A DNA stretch of 8,512 nucleotides from Actinomycetes bacterium (lineage in GTDB: Bacteria; Actinomycetota; Acidimicrobiia; Acidimicrobiales; Ilumatobacteraceae). The notes under the pieces were generated by a model. It did not search any database. It had not been told where the DNA came from and was given only the letters and a program-made list of their open reading frames with translations. Both the position numbers and the translations under genes were made by a program. Each line of letters opens with the position of its first letter. The stretch's first letter is position 1. Shown piece by piece: positions 1-6,505 of the stretch. The DNA lies in the NCBI GenBank assembly GCA_023417265.1, contig JAEZFY010000233.1:1-8512 (forward strand), given 5' to 3'.

Positions 1-480
1 GTCGTCTACCCGGCGATCGTCAAGGACCTCCAGCGTCACCCGGTCCGGCGCACCGTCGCCCACGTCGACTTCCAGCAGGTCAACCTCAACGAAGAGATCA
101 CGATCGCGATCCCCGTGCGGCTCGAGGGCGAGGCCAAGGAAGTCATCAGCAACGGTGGCCTCGTCGACCCGGCGGTCGACACGATCGACGTGCGCACCAC
201 GCCGCGCAACATCCCCGACGAGATCGTCATCGACATCACCGACATGACGATGGACACCGTCATCACGCTCGGCGACCTCACCCTCCCGGCCGGCGTCGTC
301 GCCGTTGCCGACGACGACCTCCCGGTCGTCACCGTGCTGATCACGCGCGGCTCGGTGGGCGACGAGGAAGAGGGCGAAGCCGGCGAAGCCACTGAGGGCG
401 CCGAGGGCGAAGCCGCCGGCGAAGGCGAGGCGGCCGACGGCGAAGCCGCCGCCGACGCGCCTGGCGACGACGCGGAGTAA
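1..480 (+). CDS. rplY: 50S ribosomal protein L25 (CTC/general stress form), 5' end missing
   Basis: Frame 1 is open from the first base to a TAA at 478-480, giving 159 visible residues. L25 binds 5S rRNA in the large ribosomal subunit. The CTC form adds a C-terminal beta domain to the 5S-binding domain. The visible part begins near the end of the N-terminal domain with KDLQRHPVRRTVAHVDFQQV, a hallmark of CTC-type L25. The beta domain follows, with GGLVDPAVDTIDVRTTPRNI and a DLTLPAGV strand. Roughly 40-50 N-terminal residues must lie upstream of the window. The last ~40 residues are an Asp/Glu/Gly/Ala tail, common in actinobacterial L25 but variable in sequence. The GTG at 115 is internal and is not the start, because homology continues well upstream of it. 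The gene lies 12 bp before pth, the usual rplY-pth pairing. Confidence 0.95.
   Translation, partial: VVYPAIVKDLQRHPVRRTVAHVDFQQVNLNEEITIAIPVRLEGEAKEVISNGGLVDPAVDTIDVRTTPRNIPDEIVIDITDMTMDTVITLGDLTLPAGVVAVADDDLPVVTVLITRGSVGDEEEGEAGEATEGAEGEAAGEGEAADGEAAADAPGDDAE
373..447 (+). repeat. In-frame GGCGAAGCC repeats encoding the acidic L25 tail
   Basis: The nonamer GGCGAAGCC (Gly-Glu-Ala) occurs at 373-381, 382-390, 406-414 and 439-447, all in the L25 reading frame. A degenerate copy, GGCGAGGCG, lies at 424-432. The repeats make a flexible, strongly acidic C-terminal extension. The near-identity of the copies suggests recent expansion by slippage, so tail length probably varies among close relatives. 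Confidence 0.8.
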
Positions 481-492
481 GCCCACCGCGGC

Positions 493-1062
493 ATGAGCCA
501 GCCCGACTGGCTCGTCGTGGGCCTCGGCAACCCCGGGAAGCAGTACGAACGAACGCGCCACAACGTCGGCGCCGAAACCGTCGAGCTGCTCGCCACGCGC
601 GCCGGGGCGAGCCTCAACATCGACAGCAAGCGCCACGCCCGCGTGGCCCGCACCGGCGCCACGCTGCTCGCCGTACCGATGACGTACATGAACGAGTCGG
701 GCCTCGCCGTGCGCAGGCTCGCCGACTACTACAAGCTCGACGACCCGGCCCGGATCGTCGTCGTCCACGACGAACTCGACCTCGAACCCGGCACGGTCAA
801 GCTCAAACAGGGTGGCGGGCTGGCCGGCCACAACGGGTTGCGCTCGATCACCCACCACCTCCACACCCAGGACTACGCCCGCGTGCGGATCGGCGTCGGC
901 AAGCCGCCCAGCAAGGAACACGGCGCCGGGCACGTGCTCACCCGCGTCCCCCGCCGCGAACGCGAGCTGCTCGACATCGCCATCGAAACCGCCGCCGATG
1001 CGGTGTCGGCGATCGTCGCCGAGGGAATCGTCACGGCGATGCAGCGGTTCCACACCCGCTGA
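493..1062 (+). CDS. pth: Peptidyl-tRNA hydrolase
   Basis: A 189-residue cytoplasmic enzyme, the usual family length. It hydrolyses the ester bond of peptidyl-tRNAs released by premature drop-off and so recycles tRNA. The N-terminal signature VVGLGNPGKQYERTRHNVG is present. The key residues of the E. coli enzyme can be matched: N13, catalytic H23, M66-N67 in the PMTYMNESG motif, D93 in HDELDLEPG, and N114 in GLAGHNGLRS. The family GGGLAGHNGLRS loop and the R-IGVGKP segment are intact, so the enzyme should be active. The ATG at 493 starts just before the conserved first strand. The nearest purine-rich stretch is GGAG at 474-477 inside the end of the L25 gene, 15 bases away and too far for normal spacing. 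Translation is therefore probably coupled to L25. Confidence 0.97.
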   Translation: MSQPDWLVVGLGNPGKQYERTRHNVGAETVELLATRAGASLNIDSKRHARVARTGATLLAVPMTYMNESGLAVRRLADYYKLDDPARIVVVHDELDLEPGTVKLKQGGGLAGHNGLRSITHHLHTQDYARVRIGVGKPPSKEHGAGHVLTRVPRRERELLDIAIETAADAVSAIVAEGIVTAMQRFHTR

Positions 1063-1112
1063 CCCCCGCCCACTCGCCCTGCGTCTCTCCCTCCCCCCGC
1101 CCCGGCACCCCC
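1063..1112 (+). other. Pyrimidine-rich pth-mfd spacer without Shine-Dalgarno
   Basis: By my count only 9 of 50 bases in this spacer are purines. The last bases before the mfd GTG are CCGGCACCCCC, so there is no Shine-Dalgarno sequence. No hairpin terminator is visible, so read-through from pth into mfd is plausible. The mfd start must be recognised by a route not dependent on a Shine-Dalgarno, such as coupling or a leaderless message, or the true start differs from the annotated one. Confidence 0.6.
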
Positions 1113-4100
1113 GTGAACCTCACCGCCCTCCCCCCACTCCTACGTGACGAGCCCGGCCTCGTGCGCGCGCTCGCCGACCCGTCGGCCCGCCTCGCCGTCA
1201 ACGACGTCGCCCGCCCACTGGCGATCGCCGCCCTCGCGCACCTGTCGGCCAAGGCCCCGCTCGTGGTCGCCACCCCCACCGGGGCGATGGCCGGGCAGCT
1301 CTACGACGACCTGTGCCAGTACGTCGGCGCCGACCAGGTCGCCCACTTCCCGGCATGGGAGACGCTCCCGTTCGAACGCGTCTCGCCCGCGGTCGAGACG
1401 ATGGGCCAACGCCTCGCCGTGCTGTGGCGGCTGCGCCACGACCCACCCAGAGTGGTCGTCGCCGGCGTGCGCGCGCTGCTCCAGAAGCTCGGCCCCGGCG
1501 CCACCGACGTCGAACCGATCATCGTCACCCCCGGGGCCGTGATCGACCCCGACCGGCTCACCGCCCAACTCGTCGAGTTCGGCTACCGCCGCGAAGACCT
1601 CGTCGAGCACCGCGGCGAGTTCGCCCGGCGCGGCTCGATCGTCGACGTCTACCCGTCCACCGCCGACGCCCCGATTCGCATCGACCTGTGGGGCGACGAG
1701 GTCGACCGCCTGACCACGTTCGGCGTCAACGACCAACGCTCGCTCGGCGACCTCGCCGAGGCGCGCATCTTCCCCGCCCGCGAGCTGATCCCCACCGACG
1801 CCGTGCGCGCCCGCGCCGCCGAACTGGTCGGCGAGGAACCGTGGGGTCGCGAGCAGTGGGAACGGCTCGCCGAGGGCGCGCACTTCGACGGCATGGAATC
1901 GTGGGTGCCCTGGCTGATCGGTGACGGGCTGATCGGTGACGGGCTGAGTGGCTCCGAGAACGGCGACACGCTGATCACCGACGTGCTGCCCGACACCGCC
2001 AAGGTGATCCTGATCGAACCGCGGCGTATGCGCGACCGAGCGACCGACCTGCTCGCCGAAGAGGCCGACCTCGCCAAGGCGCTCGCCTCGACCTGGGGTC
2101 GCGACACCGGCGATTCGCCGCGCGAGTTCCCGCGCCTGCACGCCGAACCCGAACGCCTGCTGGCCTCGGCAGCCGGCGGCAGCCGCGGCTTCTGGACGAT
2201 CGACTCGACGCCCGACTCGCCCGACACCCCGGTCGTCCACGCCACCGGCTGGGGGCCGGTCGGCGGCGACGGCACCGGCCTGACCGACCGCCTCAAAGCG
2301 CTCGGCGCCGAGGGCTACACCGTCGTCGTCGCCGCCGACGGCGAAGGTTCGGCCGCGCGCCTCCACGAGATCCTGCTCGACCACGACCTCGACCTGCGCG
2401 TCGGCGGCGAGGTCGGCCCGAAGCGGGCCACGATCCAGATCGCTCCGCTCCACCGCGGCGCCGTGTTCCCCACCGCCAAGGTCGCGATCGTCGCCGAATC
2501 CGACCTCACCGGCCGGCGCCGCACACACCGCGCCGCGCGCCCGCGCAACCGCCAGGGCACCACCACGTTCGAAGACCTCCAGGCCGGCAACTACGTCGTC
2601 CACCACATCCACGGCGTCGGCAAGTACGAAGGCATGGTCAAGCGCACGATCGGCGGGGTCGAGCGCGACTACCTGCTCGTCGCCTACAAGGGCGGCGACA
2701 AGCTGTACGTGCCGTCCGACCAGATCGACACGCTGCGCCAATACGTCGGTGGTGAGGCTCCCACCCTCAACCGGCTCGGCGGGTCCGACTTCGCCAAAGC
2801 CAAGAACCGGGTCCGCTCGGCCGTCCGCGAGATCGCCCAAGAACTCGTCGTCCTGTACCAGAAGCGGGTGAACGCCCCCGGCCACGCGTTCGGGCCCGAC
2901 ACGCCATGGCAACACGAGATGGAAGACGCCTTCCCGTTCGTCGAGACCCCCGACCAGCGCCAGGCGATCATCGACATCAAGGACGACATGGAACGGGCCT
3001 ACCCGATGGACCGCCTCGTCTGCGGCGACGTCGGGTTCGGCAAGACCGAGGTCGCCATCCGGGCCGCCTTCAAAGCGATCCAGGACGGCAAACAGGTCGC
3101 CGTGCTGGCCCCCACCACCCTCCTGGCGACGCAGCACGGCAACACGTTCGCCGACCGTTTCGCCGGCTACCCGATCCGGGTCGAGGTGCTCTCGCGGTTC
3201 CTCACCGCCGGACAGGCCAAGAAGGTGCTCGACGCGGTCGCCGCCGGCGACGTCGACTGCGTGATCGGCACGCACCGGCTGCTCGCCAACGACGTCAAAT
3301 TCAAGGACCTCGGCCTGCTCGTCGTCGACGAAGAGCAACGCTTCGGCGTCCAGCACAAAGAGCAGATCAAGGCCCTGCGCACCAACGTCGACGTGCTCAC
3401 GTTGTCGGCCACACCCATCCCGCGCACGCTCGAGATGTCGCTGGTCGGCATCCGCGACCTCTCGCTGCTGCAGACCCCACCGGCCGACCGCCAGCCGATC
3501 CTCACCTACGTCGGCGAGTACGACGAACGCGTCGCCGTCGAGGCGATCCGCCGCGAACTGCTCCGCGAAGGCCAGGTCTTCTGGGTCCACAACCGGGTCC
3601 GCTCGATCGACACCGCCGCCGCCCGCCTGCGCCAGCTCGTACCCGAAGCCCGGATCGCGATCGCCCACGGGCAGATGGACGAAGCCGCGCTCGAGCAGGT
3701 GGTGATCGACTTCTCCGACGGCGAATACGACGTGCTCGTGTGCACCACGATCATCGAGTCGGGCATCGACATGCCCACCGTCAACACGCTCGTCGTCGAG
3801 CGCGCCGACCTGCTCGGGCTCGGCCAGCTGCACCAGATCCGCGGGCGCGTCGGACGCTCCGGCTCGCGGGCCTACGCCTACCTGTTCCATCCCCAGGACC
3901 GCACGCTCACCGAGGAGGCCTACGAGCGGCTCAAGGCGATCGGGGAAGCCACCGAGCTCGGCTCCGGGTTCAAGATCGCCATGCGCGACCTCGAGATCCG
4001 CGGGGCCGGCAACCTGCTCGGGCAGGCCCAGTCCGGCCACATCGCCGACGTCGGCTACGACCTGTACTGCCAGATGGTCACCGAGGCGGTCGCCGAGATG

Positions 4101-4547
4101 AAGGGCGAACCCGTCAAGCCGCCACCCGAACTCAAGCTCGACGTGCCCACCGACGCCTACCTGCCCACCGACTACGTGAGCAAGGAAGTGTCCCGGCTCG
4201 AGGCCTACCGGCGGCTCGCCGGTGTCACCACGCAAGCCGAGGTCGACGACATCCGCACCGAGTGGGAAGAGCGCTACGGCCCGCTCCCCACCCCCGCCGA
4301 GGCGCTGCTGACCGTCGGCCGCCTACGCGCCGAATGCCACCGGCTCGGCATCACCGACCTGCAGATCACCAGCGCCGACGCGCGCCTGTCACCGGTGACC
4401 CTCAAGCTCTCCGAGGAAACCCGCCTGAAGCGCCTCTCGCGCGGCGCCAAGCACAAAGACGACGCCAAGCAGCTCGTCGTCCCGCTCCCCCGCGGCCGCA
4501 ACGCCGCCGAGTTCCTCGTGGCCTTCCTCCAAGACCTCTTCCCCTGA
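1113..4547 (+). CDS. mfd: Transcription-repair coupling factor Mfd
   Basis: At 1144 residues this is close to the E. coli protein (1148). Mfd binds RNA polymerase stalled at a lesion, pushes it off with an ATP-driven DNA translocase, and recruits UvrA for nucleotide excision repair. The UvrB-like N-terminal module spans about residues 20-350. UvrA-contact positions R165, R181 and F185 of E. coli align at a constant offset of 8 with R173, R189 and W193 here. The RNAP-interaction domain starts near residue 485 and includes YKGGDKLYVP at 525-534. The RecG-like translocase carries Walker A GDVGFGKT (638-645), DEEQ (739-742), SATPIPRTLE from 765, and QIRGRVGR (908-915). The TRG-type segment is near 950-985 (DLEIRGAGNLLG). 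The autoinhibitory C-terminal D7 domain starts near 1006. The GTG start gives the expected N-terminus and length, but there is no Shine-Dalgarno. The gene converges with the b561 gene after a 36-bp gap with no obvious terminator. Confidence 0.98.
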   Translation: MNLTALPPLLRDEPGLVRALADPSARLAVNDVARPLAIAALAHLSAKAPLVVATPTGAMAGQLYDDLCQYVGADQVAHFPAWETLPFERVSPAVETMGQRLAVLWRLRHDPPRVVVAGVRALLQKLGPGATDVEPIIVTPGAVIDPDRLTAQLVEFGYRREDLVEHRGEFARRGSIVDVYPSTADAPIRIDLWGDEVDRLTTFGVNDQRSLGDLAEARIFPARELIPTDAVRARAAELVGEEPWGREQWERLAEGAHFDGMESWVPWLIGDGLIGDGLSGSENGDTLITDVLPDTAKVILIEPRRMRDRATDLLAEEADLAKALASTWGRDTGDSPREFPRLHAEPERLLASAAGGSRGFWTIDSTPDSPDTPVVHATGWGPVGGDGTGLTDRLKALGAEGYTVVVAADGEGSAARLHEILLDHDLDLRVGGEVGPKRATIQIAPLHRGAVFPTAKVAIVAESDLTGRRRTHRAARPRNRQGTTTFEDLQAGNYVVHHIHGVGKYEGMVKRTIGGVERDYLLVAYKGGDKLYVPSDQIDTLRQYVGGEAPTLNRLGGSDFAKAKNRVRSAVREIAQELVVLYQKRVNAPGHAFGPDTPWQHEMEDAFPFVETPDQRQAIIDIKDDMERAYPMDRLVCGDVGFGKTEVAIRAAFKAIQDGKQVAVLAPTTLLATQHGNTFADRFAGYPIRVEVLSRFLTAGQAKKVLDAVAAGDVDCVIGTHRLLANDVKFKDLGLLVVDEEQRFGVQHKEQIKALRTNVDVLTLSATPIPRTLEMSLVGIRDLSLLQTPPADRQPILTYVGEYDERVAVEAIRRELLREGQVFWVHNRVRSIDTAAARLRQLVPEARIAIAHGQMDEAALEQVVIDFSDGEYDVLVCTTIIESGIDMPTVNTLVVERADLLGLGQLHQIRGRVGRSGSRAYAYLFHPQDRTLTEEAYERLKAIGEATELGSGFKIAMRDLEIRGAGNLLGQAQSGHIADVGYDLYCQMVTEAVAEMKGEPVKPPPELKLDVPTDAYLPTDYVSKEVSRLEAYRRLAGVTTQAEVDDIRTEWEERYGPLPTPAEALLTVGRLRAECHRLGITDLQITSADARLSPVTLKLSEETRLKRLSRGAKHKDDAKQLVVPLPRGRNAAEFLVAFLQDLFP
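1914..1943 (+). repeat. Perfect 15-bp tandem duplication within mfd
   Basis: CTGATCGGTGACGGG occurs twice head to tail at 1914-1928 and 1929-1943. It adds five codons in frame (Leu-Ile-Gly-Asp-Gly, residues 268-272 and 273-277 of Mfd). A partial third start (CTGAGTGG) follows. The site lies in the less conserved later part of the UvrB-like module, so it is probably a tolerated loop expansion of recent origin. Confidence 0.9.
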
Positions 4548-4583
4548 CCCACGCACTCGCGGACGACTCGACGAGCAATCCGC

Positions 4584-5069
4584 TCAGATCATCCTGGGGA
4601 GGAGGCGGCGGGTGAGAACCAGGCAGACGTGGGCGGCGAGCACCACGAAGAACACGACATGGGCGGCGACGTGGACGAACACCGCATCGTCGGACACCAG
4701 CACGAGCCACAGCCCGCTCGCCGGAATCACGAACAGCAGCGCGTAGAGCGCACGTTCGGTCCAATGCGCGAGCGTGCGCTGCCACGCCGTCAACTGCGGC
4801 GCCCACGGCGGCAGCCCGGCGTGGCGGCGCCACAGCAAGCGCACCACGGCGAGCACGATGATCGCCACACCGAGCCCGACGTGCACGCCGAGCCATCCGT
4901 CGAGGTCGTACTCGCCACCACGCCCACGGCCCCGCCCCGACTCGCCGCTGCGCCCGCGGCCCCGGCCGCGCCCACGCCCGTCGGCCTCCATCGTGTAGCC
5001 GACGACGAACTGCGCGGCGAGCGCGGCGACGGTCGTCCAGTGGAGGACCTTGCTGAGCGGCCGGTACAC
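4584..5069 (-). CDS. Cytochrome b561-like four-helix membrane protein
   Basis: I take the GTG at 5069, giving 161 residues beginning MYRPLSKVLHWTT, the standard N-terminus of bacterial b561 proteins. The open frame reaches 5198, but that extension lies inside eno and lacks membrane character. Four helices are seen: about 8-27, 60-80, 105-125 and 130-152. Candidate haem ligands are H10 in LSKVLHW, H63 in GWLGVHVGLG, and H133 and H147. The 14-residue spacing of the last two matches E. coli CybB as I remember it. Family members carry two b haems and move electrons from quinol in the membrane, often to a partner that cannot be identified here. The loop between helices 1 and 2 is enlarged by an Arg-Gly tract (residues 31-52). 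The start lies 10 bp after the eno stop with no clear ribosome-binding site, suggesting an eno-b561 transcript. Another haem-binding four-helix family remains possible. Confidence 0.85.
   Translation of the reverse strand: MYRPLSKVLHWTTVAALAAQFVVGYTMEADGRGRGRGRGRSGESGRGRGRGGEYDLDGWLGVHVGLGVAIIVLAVVRLLWRRHAGLPPWAPQLTAWQRTLAHWTERALYALLFVIPASGLWLVLVSDDAVFVHVAAHVVFFVVLAAHVCLVLTRRLLPRMI
4914..4979 (-). repeat. Arg-Gly (RG) tract in the b561 helix 1-2 loop
   Basis: Residues 31-52 of the b561-like protein consist almost wholly of alternating Gly and Arg. There are five GR pairs, a short SGES break, then three more GR pairs ending in GG. This gives 8 arginines in 22 residues. The codons are mixed (CGT, CGC, CGG; GGG, GGC), so the coding is not a simple DNA repeat. 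The tract sits between the first helix and the second-helix histidine and lengthens that loop by about 20 residues relative to the E. coli family member. Confidence 0.85.
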
Positions 5070-5079
5070 GCCGGCGCGA

Positions 5080-6363
5080 CTATCGGTTGCGGGGGCCGAG
5101 CGCGGCGCGACCGCGATAGGCGGCGGCCTCGCCGAGCTCGGCTTCGATTCGCAACAGCTGGTTGTACTTGGCGACCCGGTCCGAGCGGGCTGGCGCACCG
5201 GTCTTGATCTGGCCGCAGTTGGTGGCCACCGCGAGGTCGGCGATCGTGGTGTCCTCGGTTTCGCCGGAGCGGTGCGACATCACCGCCGTGTACGCGTGCG
5301 TGTGAGCGAGCGCGACCGTGTCGAGCGTCTCGGTCAGCGACCCGATCTGGTTGACCTTGACGAGGATCGAGTTGGCGGTGCGCCGATCGAGCCCCATCTG
5401 CAGGCGGGCGACGTTGGTGACGAACAAGTCGTCACCGACGAGCTGGCAGCGATCGCCGATCGAGTCGGTGAGCGCCTTCCAGCCGTCCCAGTCGTCCTCG
5501 GCCATGCCGTCCTCGATCGACACGATCGGATACGTGTCGACGAGCCGCGCCCAGTACCCGGCGAGGTCGTCGGCGGAGAGCACCTTGCCCTCGCCGTCGA
5601 GGCGGTAGGCGCCGTCGCGGTAGAGCTCGCTGACGGCCGGGTCGAGGGCGATCGCGATCTCCTCGCCGGGCGTGTAGCCGGCCTGCTCGATCGCCTGCAC
5701 GAGCAGCACGATCGCCTCCTCGTTGTTGGGCAGGTCGGGCGCGAACCCGCCCTCGTCACCGACCGCGGTCGACAGGCCCTTGCCGTGCAACAGCTGCTTC
5801 AGGGTGTGGTACGTCTCGACGCCCCAGCGCAGGGCCTCGCGGAACGACGGCGCCCCGACCGGCATGATCATGAACTCCTGGAAGTCGACCGAGTTGTCGG
5901 CGTGCACGCCACCGTTCAACACGTTCATCATCGGCACCGGCAACACGTGCGCGTTGGCGCCGCCGACGTAGCGGTACAGCGGCAGGCCCGCCTCCTCGGC
6001 GGCGGCCTTGGCGACCGCCAGCGACGTGCCGAGGATCGCGTTGGCGCCGAGCCGGGCCTTGTTGGGCGTGCCGTCGAGGTCGAGCAACTCACGGTCGACG
6101 CCGCGCTGATCGCCCGCGTCGAGGCCCTCGAGCACGCCGGCGATCTCGCCGTTGACGAAGTCGACCGCGGTGGCGACGCCCTTGCCGAGATAGCGCTCAC
6201 CACCGTCACGCAGCTCGACCGCCTCGTGCTCGCCCGTCGACGCCCCGCTCGGCACCGCGGCCCGCCCGACCGCACCGGAATCGAGCACCACCTCGACCTC
6301 GACGGTGGGGTTGCCCCGCGAATCCAGGATCTCCCGCCCCTGCACGAACACGATCTCGCTCAT
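5080..6363 (-). CDS. eno: Enolase (phosphopyruvate hydratase)
   Basis: At 427 residues this is the normal bacterial enolase length. It converts 2-phosphoglycerate to phosphoenolpyruvate in glycolysis and the reverse in gluconeogenesis, in the cytoplasm. The N-terminus (GREILDSRGNPTVEVEV) and the SGAST mobile loop with S42 are canonical. Active-site residues are all found: H154, E163, E204 in VGDEGGFAPD, Mg ligands D241 (ALDPA), E284 (SIEDGM) and D311 (GDDLF), catalytic base K336 (ILVKVNQIG), H364-R365-S366, and K387 (IKTGAP). The ATG at 6363 is chosen because enolases begin at this point; the frame stays open to 6558, but the extra 65 residues are Arg-rich and unlike the family. There is no Shine-Dalgarno. 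A possible -10 element lies 7 bp upstream. The downstream neighbour is the b561-like gene, not the FtsB/DivIC-like gene that follows eno in many actinomycetes. Confidence 0.98.
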   Translation of the reverse strand: MSEIVFVQGREILDSRGNPTVEVEVVLDSGAVGRAAVPSGASTGEHEAVELRDGGERYLGKGVATAVDFVNGEIAGVLEGLDAGDQRGVDRELLDLDGTPNKARLGANAILGTSLAVAKAAAEEAGLPLYRYVGGANAHVLPVPMMNVLNGGVHADNSVDFQEFMIMPVGAPSFREALRWGVETYHTLKQLLHGKGLSTAVGDEGGFAPDLPNNEEAIVLLVQAIEQAGYTPGEEIAIALDPAVSELYRDGAYRLDGEGKVLSADDLAGYWARLVDTYPIVSIEDGMAEDDWDGWKALTDSIGDRCQLVGDDLFVTNVARLQMGLDRRTANSILVKVNQIGSLTETLDTVALAHTHAYTAVMSHRSGETEDTTIADLAVATNCGQIKTGAPARSDRVAKYNQLLRIEAELGEAAAYRGRAALGPRNR

Positions 6364-6370
6364 GCCCGGC

Positions 6371-6376
6371 ACCGTA
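6371..6376 (-). promoter_or_regulatory. Candidate -10 element for a leaderless eno transcript
   Basis: Read on the minus strand, TACGGT fits the actinobacterial -10 pattern TANNNT and ends 7 bases before the eno ATG. That is the spacing expected if transcription starts at the A of the start codon. eno lacks a Shine-Dalgarno, which agrees with a leaderless message. The best TTG-type -35 match (TTGGAG at 6403-6398) is 21 bp upstream of the -10, longer than usual, so the assignment is tentative. Confidence 0.35.
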
Positions 6377-6451
6377 GTGGCCCGCCGACGGCGCGAACTC
6401 CAACGATCGCCGGCCCGGCGACCGTCGAGTTCGTGCTCAAGCCGCGCCGCC

Positions 6452-6455
6452 GGAG
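6452..6455 (+). promoter_or_regulatory. GGAG Shine-Dalgarno placed for ATG 6461, not GTG 6471
   Basis: GGAG lies 5 bases before the ATG at 6461, in good position for that start. It is 15 bases from the GTG at 6471, the first plausible start of the membrane-protein frame. The ATG is in a different frame and opens only a 14-codon ORF. The site therefore either serves a short leader peptide or is fortuitous. Confidence 0.4.
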
Positions 6456-6460
6456 CGACG

Positions 6461-6505
6461 ATGAACGGCCGTGGCCGTACAGTCCGCCCCGCGCACCGAC
6501 GGTGA
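6461..6505 (+). CDS. Possible 14-residue leader peptide overlapping the membrane-protein start
   Basis: ATG at 6461 to TGA at 6503-6505 encodes MNGRGRTVRPAHRR, with 5 arginines in 14 residues. It has the best Shine-Dalgarno in the intergenic region (GGAG, 5 bases upstream). It overlaps the start of the six-helix membrane-protein gene in another frame. Its stop lies 28 bases before that gene's in-frame ATG at 6534, which would allow reinitiation. Short open frames with arginine are common by chance in such GC-rich DNA, so reality is uncertain. Confidence 0.25.
   Translation: MNGRGRTVRPAHRR

Noticed and set aside
1140..4235. Minus-strand open frame of over 1000 codons opposite mfd
   Set aside because: It mirrors the mfd codons, where GC-rich third positions suppress stops on the other strand. 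Its protein is a compositionally biased Asp/Gly/Val/Ala string with no domain, and mfd has complete family motifs.
4548..4583. Terminator between convergent mfd and b561 genes
   Set aside because: No stem-loop with a following T run on either strand could be found in these 36 bases.
2906..4615. Second plus-strand frame of 569 codons within mfd
   Set aside because: The product is Arg/Pro/Ala-rich, typical of a frame-shifted reading of GC-rich coding DNA.
4914..4979. RG tract as an RNA-binding RGG domain
   Set aside because: It lies in a short loop between two membrane helices, so a eukaryote-like RNA-binding role is not supported.
5070..5198. N-terminal extension of the b561-like protein into eno
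   Set aside because: The 43 extra residues lie within enolase coding sequence and lack membrane or signal character. The GTG at 5069 gives a standard b561 start.
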